Assembly (NCBI GenBank): GCA_044870185.1
Contig: JBIOYL010000152.1
Span: 1-18,139 of the forward strand
Direction: 5' to 3'
DNA: 18,139 nt
Origin: JBIOYL01 sp044870185
Lineage (GTDB): Bacteria; Actinomycetota; CALGFH01
Part shown: positions 7,581 to 13,380 of the stretch, piece by piece
Layout of the letters: the number at the start of each line of letters is the position of its first letter
How positions within the stretch are numbered: position 1 is the stretch's first letter
Made by a program: the position numbers and the translations under genes
Notes under the pieces: model-generated
The model's input: the letters and a program-made list of their open reading frames with translations, nothing else
Databases searched by the model: none
Told to the model about the DNA's origin: nothing

Positions 7581-7610
7581 TTGCCGGCGGGGGCGGCGTA
7601 CTGCTACCCT
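7581..7610 (+). promoter_or_regulatory. Candidate promoter of the rpsF-ssb-rpsR-rplI operon
   Basis: TTGCCG (7581-7586) and TACCCT (7605-7610) are 18 nt apart. Both resemble housekeeping sigma boxes. Transcription would start near 7618, leaving a leader of about 130 nt that contains the hairpin at 7708-7727. Confidence 0.45.
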
Positions 7611-7707
7611 CGGTCGGCTCACGCTCCTGCTCCCACCCGACCCGACGGGCTCCAGGGGACCCAAACACGGGACTCCCTGGGCGCCGAGGGGCCGGGGTCC
7701 CGAGGGT

Positions 7708-7727
7708 GCCCCGGACGGTGTGGGGGC
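7708..7727 (+). promoter_or_regulatory. Hairpin in the rpsF leader, possible S6:S18-type control element
   Basis: GCCCC and GGGGC pair around a 10-nt loop, ending 13 nt before the AGGAGGTG Shine-Dalgarno (7741-7748). In many bacteria the rpsF leader folds into an element bound by the S6:S18 complex. Position fits, but I cannot verify the conserved CCG bulge, so this is a weak assignment. Confidence 0.3.
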
Positions 7728-7750
7728 CGCTTCAGTCCAGAGGAGGTGAC

Positions 7751-8041
7751 ATGCGTCACTACGAAGTCATGATCATCGTCGACCCCAGCCTGGAAGACAA
7801 GGACGTCAAGGCTGCGGTCGACAGGTTCCTCACCACGGTGACGAGCCGCGGCGGCAAGGTCCTCAACGTGGACCACTGGGGCAAGCGCCGCTTCGCCTAC
7901 GAGATCCGTCACCTCAATGAGGGCTATTATGCCGTGGTCACGCTCGAGGCGACGCCGGCGACCGTCGACGAGCTCTCCCGCGTGCTCGGGCTCGCCGACA
8001 GCGTGATCCGACACAAGGTCGTCCGTCCCGAGGCCGCCTGA
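7751..8041 (+). CDS. rpsF: 30S ribosomal protein S6
   Basis: A 96-aa protein starting MRHYEVMIIVDPSLED, the standard S6 opening, with VDHWGKRRFAYEIRHLNEGYYAV as the central conserved block (residues about 41-62). The length is normal for S6. It binds 16S rRNA together with S18 in the 30S platform. The start is fixed by AGGAGGTG 2 nt upstream of the ATG region (7741-7748). It is the first gene of the conserved rpsF-ssb-rpsR-rplI cluster, and here the acidic C-terminal extension found in some species is absent. Confidence 0.97.
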   Translation: MRHYEVMIIVDPSLEDKDVKAAVDRFLTTVTSRGGKVLNVDHWGKRRFAYEIRHLNEGYYAVVTLEATPATVDELSRVLGLADSVIRHKVVRPEAA

Positions 8042-8173
8042 GCGGCCCCGGCGACGTCCTCCTTCCCCGCTGGCCCGACCGGGCCGTACGGCGTTCGCGC
8101 CTGCGGTCCAGGGCCTTGAGAACCGGTTCGTGTCCGGCCGCCGGCCGGCGCGGGATGTGAGCGAGGTGTGCGA
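8042..8173. other. rpsF-ssb intergenic segment with three short hairpins
   Basis: GGCCCG-AC-CGGGCC (8072-8085), GGCG-TTCG-CGCC (8090-8101) and CCGGCC-GCC-GGCCGG (8134-8148) are perfect inverted repeats. GAACCGGTTC (8120-8129) is a 10-bp palindrome. Together they suggest structured RNA between the two genes, possibly tuning ssb relative to the ribosomal genes. No small gene is evident. Confidence 0.4.
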
Positions 8174-8614
8174 ATGGCAACCGACAACCAGGTCATGCTC
8201 GTCGGCAACCTGACCGACGACCCGGAGCTCCGCTTCACCCCCAGCGGCGCGGCCGTGGCCAACTTCCGGCTCGCGGTCACCCCCCGGGTGCGCGACGGCG
8301 AGACCTGGAAGGACGGCGAGACGTCGTTCTTCCGCGTCAACGTCTGGCGTCAGCAGGCCGAGAACGTCGCCGAGTCCCTGACCAAGGGCTCGCGCTGCAT
8401 CGTGGCGGGCCGGCTGCGGACCCGGTCCTGGGAGACCCCCGAGGGCGAGAAGCGCTCGGTCACCGAGGTCGAGGCCGACGAGGTCGGGCCGAGCCTGAAG
8501 TTCGCCACCGCCAAGGTGGAGCGCGCCGCCCGGGGGTCGGGTGGCGGCGACTGGGCCGGCAGCGCGGCCGGCTCGTCCCGCGGTGGCCAGTTCAACGACG
8601 AGCCGCCGTTCTAG
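8174..8614 (+). CDS. ssb: Single-stranded DNA-binding protein
   Basis: A 146-aa SSB that coats single-stranded DNA during replication and repair. Residues 1-110 form the OB fold (NQVMLVGNLTDDPELRFTPSG, SFFRVNVWRQQAENVAESL, GRLRTRSWETPEGEKRSV). A short Gly/Ser linker is followed by the protein-interaction tip FNDEPPF, which is intact and needed for binding repair and replication partners. The linker is shorter than in many actinobacterial SSBs. ATG 8174 is preferred over GTG 8168 because GAGG (8163-8166) is 7 nt from it. It lies in the ribosomal protein cluster, upstream of dnaB, whose product acts at the same fork. Confidence 0.97.
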   Translation: MATDNQVMLVGNLTDDPELRFTPSGAAVANFRLAVTPRVRDGETWKDGETSFFRVNVWRQQAENVAESLTKGSRCIVAGRLRTRSWETPEGEKRSVTEVEADEVGPSLKFATAKVERAARGSGGGDWAGSAAGSSRGGQFNDEPPF

Positions 8615-8619
8615 CGGCA

Positions 8620-8651
8620 GGCGCTCGCAGCGGCATGGCCGCGCGAGCGCC
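8620..8651 (+). promoter_or_regulatory. Strong 14-bp hairpin between ssb and rpsR
   Basis: GGCGCTCGC pairs perfectly with GCGAGCGCC. After a single unpaired A (8629) the stem continues as GCGGC-ATG-GCCGC, giving 14 bp with one bulge and a 3-nt loop. It begins 6 nt after the ssb stop codon. It could be a partial terminator, an attenuator or an RNase processing barrier that adjusts ssb against rpsR. Confidence 0.55.
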
Positions 8652-8667
8652 ACGACAGGAGCAGACA

Positions 8668-8689
8668 GGCCGGGCAGCGCCGTCCGGCC
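8668..8689 (+). promoter_or_regulatory. Hairpin beside the rpsR ribosome binding site
   Basis: GGCCGG and CCGGCC pair around a 10-nt loop and end 1 nt before the GGAGG (8691-8695) of rpsR. It could help expose or restrict that site. Confidence 0.35.
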
Positions 8690-8704
8690 GGGAGGCATGA
8701 GGAG

Positions 8705-8941
8705 ATGGCAACCAAGAGCACCTTCCAGCGCAAGCCCAAGCGCAAGTTCTGCCAGTTCTGCGCCGACAAGCAGGACTTCATCGACTACAAGGACGTCAAC
8801 CTGCTGCGCAAGTTCATGAGCGACCGTGGCAAGATCCGCGCGCGCCGGGTCACCGGCAACTGCGCACAGCACCAGCGTGACGTGGCCACGGCGATCAAGA
8901 ACGCCCGCGAGATGGCGTTGCTGCCGTACTCGGTGCGCTAG
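8705..8941 (+). CDS. rpsR: 30S ribosomal protein S18
   Basis: A 78-aa S18 with the family core FIDYKDVNLLRKFMSDRGKI and RRVTGNCAQHQRDVATAIKNAREMALLPY. It carries C16xxC19 and C53xxH56, the zinc-binding (C+) form of S18. Actinobacteria often have a second, zinc-free S18 elsewhere that is induced under zinc starvation; whether that applies here cannot be seen. The N-terminus MATKSTFQRKPKRKF is basic. GGAGG at 8691-8695 is 9 nt from ATG 8705. S18 pairs with S6, encoded three genes upstream in the same cluster. Confidence 0.97.
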   Translation: MATKSTFQRKPKRKFCQFCADKQDFIDYKDVNLLRKFMSDRGKIRARRVTGNCAQHQRDVATAIKNAREMALLPYSVR

Positions 8942-8947
8942 GCGACA

Positions 8948-8973
8948 CCCGGCGGCCACAGCCGACCGCCGGG
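8948..8973 (+). promoter_or_regulatory. 8-bp hairpin between rpsR and rplI
   Basis: CCCGGCGG pairs perfectly with CCGCCGGG around a 10-nt loop. It fills most of the 52-nt gap and ends 7 nt before the AGGAG of rplI. Confidence 0.4.
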
Positions 8974-8993
8974 CCCGACGAGGAGCTCTGTCC

Positions 8994-9440
8994 GTGAAGG
9001 TCATCCTTACCCAAGAGGTTCGCGGGGTCGGCGCCCCGGGCGACATCGTGGACGTGGCCGACGGCTACGGCCGCAACTACCTGTTGCCCCGCCGGCTGGC
9101 CCGCCTGGCCACCCCCGGCGCGGTCAAGCAGGCCGAGGGCATCCGGGCCCGCCGGGCCGCCCGGGAGATCGCCGACCTCGAGCAGGCCCGCAGCATCGCC
9201 GCCCAGCTCGCCTCGCTCCAGGTCGTCGTCCCCGCCAAGGCCGGCGCCGGCGGCCGGCTGTTCGGCTCGATCACCACGCCGCAGATCGTCGACGCGGTGG
9301 TCAGGAGCGGCGGCACCCGGATCGACCGGCGCCGCATCCACCTGGACGCCCCGATCAAGCACACCGGCACCCACCGCTTCACCGTCCGCCTCCACCCCGA
9401 GGTCGAGGCGACCGTCAACCTGGAGGTCGTTCCCGGCTAG
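8994..9440 (+). CDS. rplI: 50S ribosomal protein L9
   Basis: A 148-aa L9 of normal length. The N-terminal rRNA-binding domain starts VKVILTQEVRGVGAPGDIVDV and contains the signature GYGRNYLLPRRLA (about residues 25-37). A long connecting helix (about 42-75) leads to the C-terminal domain with GGRLFGSITTPQIVDAV and RFTVRLHPEVEATVNLEVV. L9 binds 23S rRNA near the L1 stalk. GTG 8994 is chosen for AGGAG 8 nt upstream (8981-8985) and for the correct family N-terminus. It is the last gene of the ribosomal cluster. The structured RNA candidate begins at the base right after its stop codon. Confidence 0.96.
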   Translation: MKVILTQEVRGVGAPGDIVDVADGYGRNYLLPRRLARLATPGAVKQAEGIRARRAAREIADLEQARSIAAQLASLQVVVPAKAGAGGRLFGSITTPQIVDAVVRSGGTRIDRRRIHLDAPIKHTGTHRFTVRLHPEVEATVNLEVVPG

Positions 9441-9533
9441 CGAGCCGGTCATGTATATCGGTGTCGCGCCGAGATCACCTTGCGTGCGACAGCCCGCGGT
9501 GACGGCGCACACCGCGGGTACGTGACCGGCTCG
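9441..9533 (+). ncRNA. Candidate three-way-junction RNA between rplI and dnaB
   Basis: Three helices nest without conflict. P1 is 15 bp with one G-U pair (9441-9455 with 9519-9533). P2 is 8 bp with one G-U pair (9462-9469 with 9484-9491, loop of 14 nt). P3 is 9 perfect bp (9493-9501 with 9510-9518, loop of 8 nt). The junction strands are 6 nt (9456-9461), 1 nt (9492) and 0 nt, so P1 and P3 could stack. Thus 64 of 93 nt are paired. It starts right after the rplI stop and ends 13 nt before the dnaB Shine-Dalgarno AGGAG (9547-9551). I recognise no known riboswitch, tRNA or ribozyme core. Likely roles are cis-regulation of dnaB or a terminator/processing site for the rplI transcript. There is no T-tract. 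Confidence 0.55.
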
Positions 9534-9560
9534 CTCGCGAAGCGTCAGGAGCACCAGCGC

Positions 9561-12500
9561 GTGGCCATCCGCCCCGTCCCCGACGGAGGCTCGCCTTCCC
9601 CAGCTTCCGAGCGCGTCCCACCCCACAACGTCGAGGCCGAGGAATCCGTCCTCGGGTCGATGCTGCTGTCGAAGAATGCCATCGCCGAGGTCCTCGAGCT
9701 GCTCCACGAGGACGACTTCTACCGGCCGGCCCACCGGACGGTGTTCGCCGCCATCCTCACCCTGTACTCGCACGGCGAGGCGGTCGACGAGATCACCGTC
9801 TACGAGCACCTGCGCCGCAACGGTCTGCTCGAGCACGTCGGCGGCGCGCCGTTCCTGCACTCGCTGGTCGCCGGCGTGCCCACGGCGGCCAACGCCGGCT
9901 ACTACGCGCGCATCGTCGCCGAGGCCGGTGTCCTGCGCCGCCTCATCGACGCCGGCACGCGCATCGTGCAGCTCGGCTTCGAGACGCCCCAGGACACCGA
10001 GCGGGCCGTCGACCGTGCCGAGGCGCTCGTCTACCAGGTCGCCCAGGGCCGGGTCACGCAGGACTACGTGAGCCTGCGCGAGGTGCTGACCAGCACCCTG
10101 GAGGACATCGAGCGCCTCCACGAGGACCGGCGCGAGCTCACCGGCGTGCCCACCGGCTTCCCCGCGCTCGACCGGCTCACCTCGGGGCTGCAGCGCTCCA
10201 ACCTCATCATCGTGGCGGCCAGGCCGAGCGTGGGGAAGGCACTGGCCCTCGACACGCCGCTGCCCACCCCGACCGGCTGGACGACCATGGGCGAGGTCGC
10301 GGTCGGGGACCGGCTGATCGGTGCGGACGGCAAGCCGGCAACCGTCGTCGCGGCCACCGACGTCCTGTACGGCCGGCCCTGCTACGAGGTGGAGTTCTCG
10401 GATGGGACCGTCATCGTCGCCGACGCGTACCACCAATGGCTGACCGAGACCCGGGCGGCACGCAAGTCGGCATGGGCAGCCGCCCGGGGATACCACCGGA
10501 CGTTGACACAGCGGACGCTGGCTTCGGTCAGGACCACGGAGGAGATCCTCGCGACGCTTCGCTGCAACGGCACGGAGCGGCGCTTGAACCACGCCGTGGT
10601 CAATACCAGGCCGCTTGATCTGCCCGCGCAGGAGCTGCCGGTGCCGCCCTATGCACTCGGGGTGTGGCTAGGAGACGGCAACACGGCGAGTGCGAGGATC
10701 ACGACCGCCGACCCCGAGATCGTCGTCCACCTGGAGGCGGACGGGTTGCGCAGCCTCGGCGTCCTGGGCGACAAGCACATTCCCGTGATGTACCTGCGAG
10801 CTTCGGAGGCGCAACGACGTTCGCTCCTCGCCGGATTGCTCGATACCGATGGGACCGTCACCGGCAGCGGCGCGGTGCAGTTCAGCGTGACCTCGCGGCG
10901 GCTTGCCGAGGACACATTCGAGCTGCTCGTCAGTCTCGGCTACCGCTGCTCGTTTGCCGCCAAGCAGGTCAAGGGCCGGACAGCGGCCTCCTCGATGGCA
11001 TACACCCTCACGTTCTCGACGGCCGACGAGGTCTTCCGGCTGGAGCGCAAGCGGCGGATGCACAAGGAGCGAAAGGGTCCGGGCCGGACCGGCAAGCGCC
11101 TCATCACCGCGGTGCGGCCCGTCCCGAGCGTGCCGGTGCGCTGCGTCGAGGTCGACAGTCCCGACCATCTCTACCTCGCCAGCCGGTCGATGCTCCCGAC
11201 GCACAACTCGGCCCTGGGCCTGGACGTCGCCCGCCACGCCGCGGTGCGCGCCCAGGTCCCGACAGTGGTGTTCTCGCTCGAGATGAGCCGGACCGAGCTG
11301 GTCCAGCGGCTCATGTGCGCCGAGTGCACGGTCGACATGCAGCGCCTGCGCACCGGGCGCATGGAGGAGTCGGACTGGACCCGGCTCACCCGCTCGCTCG
11401 GCCGGCTGGCCGACGCCCCGCTGTTCATCGACGACGCCGCGTCCATCACGATGATGGAGATCCGGGCCAAGTGCCGCCGCCTCAAGCAACGGCACGACCT
11501 CGGCCTGGTCATCGTCGACTACCTGCAGCTCATGCAGCCGGCCAAGCGGGTCGAGAACCGCCAGCAGGAGGTCGCCGAGATCTCCCGGTCGCTGAAGCTG
11601 CTGGCCAAGGAGCTGGACATCCCGGTCATCGCGATCTCGCAGCTGTCCCGCCAGACCGAGGCGCGCGCCGACCGCCGGCCGCTGCTCAGCGACCTGCGCG
11701 AGAGCGGCTGCCTGACCGCCGACACCAGGGTGGCGCGCGCGGACAGCGGTGCGGAGGTGCGCCTCGGCGAGCTGCTGGCGCGCAACGAGCGCGACATTCC
11801 TGTCTGGACGCTCGACGAGCAGCTCAAGTTGGTGCCCGGGACGATGACCCACGTGTTCCCGAGCGGGGTCAAGCCCGTGTTCGAGCTACGCCTCGCTTCT
11901 GGTCGGAGGTTGAAGGCCAGCGCCAACCATCCATTCCTCACATTGGATGGTTGGCGGCCGCTGGCCGAGCTCGCCATCGGCGACCGCCTCGGCGTGCCTC
12001 GCGCGATCCCCGAACCTCGTTGCCCAGTGGCCTGGCCAGAGCCAGAGATCGTCATGCTGGCTCATCTCCTTGGCGATGGCTGCTTCGTCGCCAGGCAGCC
12101 CATCCACTACACGAGCCAGGATCTGGCGAATCTTGCAGTTGTCGAGCGAGCAGCGACGCATTTCGGGATCAGGCCACGACGGGTAGAGCAGGAGGGCTGG
12201 ACGCACGTCTACCTGCCCGCGCCCTACCGGCTCGTGCGTGGCAGGCGAAATCCCATCGCTGCTTGGCTTGACCGCTTCGACCTGTATGGACTGCACAGCT
12301 GTGACAAGTTCATTCCGCGCGAGGTGTTTGGCCTGCCCGGCTCGCAGCTGGCCACCTTCGTTCGCCATCTATGGGCAACAGATGGGAGCTTGGGATTCTC
12401 TGGCCAGGGACGAGTGTATTACTCGTCCTCGAGCCGTCGCCTCATCGAGGATCTTCAATCGTTGCTGCTGCGCTTCGGTGTTCTGAGCCGTGTCGAGAAG

Positions 12501-13160
12501 ACGCAGAAGCTTGGCTATCGAGCTGGTTTCCAATTGAACGTAATTGGTGCTGAGAATCAGCTCCGTTTCCTAGATCAGGTTGGTGTTCACGGCGCTCGAA
12601 GCAGCCGGGTACCAGACCTGGTCGATCACTTGAGAAGAGTCAAGAAGTACCCATACTCGGACAACCTGCCGACCGAGATTTGGGCCAGAGTAGATGCTTT
12701 GCTGCATCAGCGGGCTTCGAGTCGTCAAGCGCCAGCTGTTGCGCTTGGCCTCGAACGCGGTAGCGGTCGACCTTTCGATCGAGGGCCAGGTCGAAGTCGA
12801 CTGGCCGAGGTCGCTGGAATCCTGGAAGACAAAAGGCTCATGCAGTTGGCGACCTCCGATGTTTTCTGGGATCGCATCGTTGAGCTCAAGTCGTTCGGCT
12901 ACGAACCCGTCTTTGACGCTACGGTACCAGGATCGGCGAACTTCGTGGCCAACGGAATTGTTGTCCATAATTCTTTAGAGCAGGATGCAGACGTCGTCCT
13001 GTTCATCTACCGGGACGAGCTGTACGACCCCGAGTCGGCTCGCAAGGGCGAGGCCGACCTCATCCTCGCCAAGCACCGCAACGGCCCGACGGACACGGTC
13101 GTGGTCACCTTTCAGGGCCAGTACTCCCGCTTCGCCCCGATGGCCCCGCGCAGCCTCTGA
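9561..13160 (+). CDS. dnaB: Replicative DNA helicase DnaB with two inteins
   Basis: The 1199-aa precursor would splice to a 455-aa DnaB hexameric helicase that unwinds DNA at the fork. The extein parts are residues 1-226, 550-716 and 1138-1199. The N-domain has RVPPHNVEAEESVLGSML and DDFYRPAHRTVFAAI. RecA-like motifs are Walker A ARPSVGK/SALG (split by intein 1), Walker B LVIVDYLQLM, ISQLSRQTE, and DLRESG/SLEQDADVV (split by intein 2), then LAKHRNGPTDTV near the end. Both breaks fall in catalytic segments, so the helicase should be inactive until both inteins are removed. GTG 9561 is chosen for AGGAG 9 nt upstream. In-frame TTG 9480 and GTG 9522 would place coding sequence in the structured RNA and lack a ribosome site. 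It follows rplI as in mycobacteria. Confidence 0.95.
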   Translation: MAIRPVPDGGSPSPASERVPPHNVEAEESVLGSMLLSKNAIAEVLELLHEDDFYRPAHRTVFAAILTLYSHGEAVDEITVYEHLRRNGLLEHVGGAPFLHSLVAGVPTAANAGYYARIVAEAGVLRRLIDAGTRIVQLGFETPQDTERAVDRAEALVYQVAQGRVTQDYVSLREVLTSTLEDIERLHEDRRELTGVPTGFPALDRLTSGLQRSNLIIVAARPSVGKALALDTPLPTPTGWTTMGEVAVGDRLIGADGKPATVVAATDVLYGRPCYEVEFSDGTVIVADAYHQWLTETRAARKSAWAAARGYHRTLTQRTLASVRTTEEILATLRCNGTERRLNHAVVNTRPLDLPAQELPVPPYALGVWLGDGNTASARITTADPEIVVHLEADGLRSLGVLGDKHIPVMYLRASEAQRRSLLAGLLDTDGTVTGSGAVQFSVTSRRLAEDTFELLVSLGYRCSFAAKQVKGRTAASSMAYTLTFSTADEVFRLERKRRMHKERKGPGRTGKRLITAVRPVPSVPVRCVEVDSPDHLYLASRSMLPTHNSALGLDVARHAAVRAQVPTVVFSLEMSRTELVQRLMCAECTVDMQRLRTGRMEESDWTRLTRSLGRLADAPLFIDDAASITMMEIRAKCRRLKQRHDLGLVIVDYLQLMQPAKRVENRQQEVAEISRSLKLLAKELDIPVIAISQLSRQTEARADRRPLLSDLRESGCLTADTRVARADSGAEVRLGELLARNERDIPVWTLDEQLKLVPGTMTHVFPSGVKPVFELRLASGRRLKASANHPFLTLDGWRPLAELAIGDRLGVPRAIPEPRCPVAWPEPEIVMLAHLLGDGCFVARQPIHYTSQDLANLAVVERAATHFGIRPRRVEQEGWTHVYLPAPYRLVRGRRNPIAAWLDRFDLYGLHSCDKFIPREVFGLPGSQLATFVRHLWATDGSLGFSGQGRVYYSSSSRRLIEDLQSLLLRFGVLSRVEKTQKLGYRAGFQLNVIGAENQLRFLDQVGVHGARSSRVPDLVDHLRRVKKYPYSDNLPTEIWARVDALLHQRASSRQAPAVALGLERGSGRPFDRGPGRSRLAEVAGILEDKRLMQLATSDVFWDRIVELKSFGYEPVFDATVPGSANFVANGIVVHNSLEQDADVVLFIYRDELYDPESARKGEADLILAKHRNGPTDTVVVTFQGQYSRFAPMAPRSL
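10239..11207 (+). mobile_element. Intein 1 in the DnaB P-loop, class 3, with LAGLIDADG endonuclease
   Basis: A 323-aa protein-splicing element inserted in Walker A between GK and S. It starts ALALDTPLPTPTGW, so the usual Cys/Ser nucleophile at position 1 is Ala. It has the Trp/Cys/Thr set of class 3 inteins: W67 at the end of block B (IVADAYHQW), C302 in block F (VRCVEVDSPDHLYL) and T321 in block G (LPTHN). It ends in N323, followed by extein Ser. C302 would act as the branching nucleophile. The endonuclease region keeps both LAGLIDADG helices (ALGVWLGDG, 139-147, and LAGLLDTDG, 197-205), with acidic residues present, so homing may be possible. The opening resembles DnaB inteins of M. tuberculosis and a mycobacteriophage as I remember them. 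Codon use is only slightly less GC-rich than the host gene. Confidence 0.92.
11709..12971 (+). mobile_element. Intein 2 in DnaB, class 1, with LAGLIDADG endonuclease
   Basis: A 421-aa intein inserted between DLRESG and SLEQDAD, the site used by the Synechocystis DnaB intein. C1 starts CLTADTRVA (block A). Block B is KASANHPFLTLDGW with His74. The endonuclease motifs are LAHLLGDGC (118-126) and RHLWATDGS (219-227). Block F is YEPVFDATVPGSANFVANG. It ends VVHN with Asn421, then extein Ser as the second nucleophile. All class 1 splicing residues are present. Much of it has lower GC than the host gene: two hand-counted lines give 36/60 (12421-12480) and 30/60 (12541-12600), against 48/60 in the extein line 11641-11700. 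The first 100 nt or so are GC-rich like the host. It looks like a recent arrival compared with intein 1. Confidence 0.93.
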
Positions 13161-13380
13161 CCTCGCCCTGACGCCTGCCGCCGATCACCTTGCTTGGGCT
13201 GCCAGTCATCGCCACGGCGGTGGCCGCTCCTCCGCGATCCCGCTCGGAGCTTGGCATTGGCAATCGAGTGAGCAGGAGCCACGCGGCCGCGTGCGAGCTC
13301 CACCCGGCGGAAACACCGGAGCCGGTCGTACTGTTGATGGGAGCGGAGACGACGACGTGACGACCGAGAGGAGCCCGAGC
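13161..13380. other. dnaB-msrA intergenic region with palindromes
   Basis: This 220-nt gap contains a small hairpin GCCAC-GGCG-GTGGC (13211-13224), a tandem TTGGCA pair (13251-13262), a 14-bp perfect palindrome CACGCGGCCGCGTG (13280-13293) and the candidate msrA promoter (13309-13335). No gene is evident. The hairpin could end dnaB transcription and the 14-bp palindrome could be an operator. Confidence 0.4.
13309..13335 (+). promoter_or_regulatory. Candidate oxidative-stress (SigR/SigH-like) promoter of msrA
   Basis: GGAAAC (13309-13314) and GTT (13333-13335) are 18 nt apart, close to the GGAAT/GGAAY-N18-GTT promoters of SigR and SigH. The spacer contains the palindrome ACCGG-AG-CCGGT (13315-13326). 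A TACTGT hexamer at 13329-13334 offers a housekeeping alternative. msrA genes are known in such regulons. Confidence 0.3.

Larger units (their letters stand above)
7373..7750. other. 378-nt leader and intergenic region before rpsF
   Basis: I see no conserved protein here. In order it holds the hairpin at 7389-7409, a perfect actinobacterial DnaA-box sequence (7466-7474, minus orientation), a palindrome GCCTGT-C-ACAGGC (7482-7494), the candidate rpsF promoter (7581-7610) and a hairpin close to the rpsF Shine-Dalgarno (7708-7727). Reading frames that extend the rpsF frame upstream are not supported, because a strong ribosome binding site fixes the start at 7751. Confidence 0.6.

Noticed and set aside
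8120..8129. GAACCGGTTC as a LexA/SOS box upstream of ssb
   Set aside because: The actinobacterial SOS box needs four bases between GAAC and GTTC; here there are two.
9441..9533. A tRNA or hammerhead ribozyme in the rplI-dnaB gap
   Set aside because: There is no T-loop GTTC-type sequence or 7-bp acceptor arrangement, and no CTGATGA/GAAA core.
9480..9560. DnaB starting at TTG 9480 or GTG 9522
   Set aside because: Neither has a ribosome binding site, the added residues do not look like DnaB, and both lie in the folded RNA. GTG 9561 has AGGAG at good spacing.
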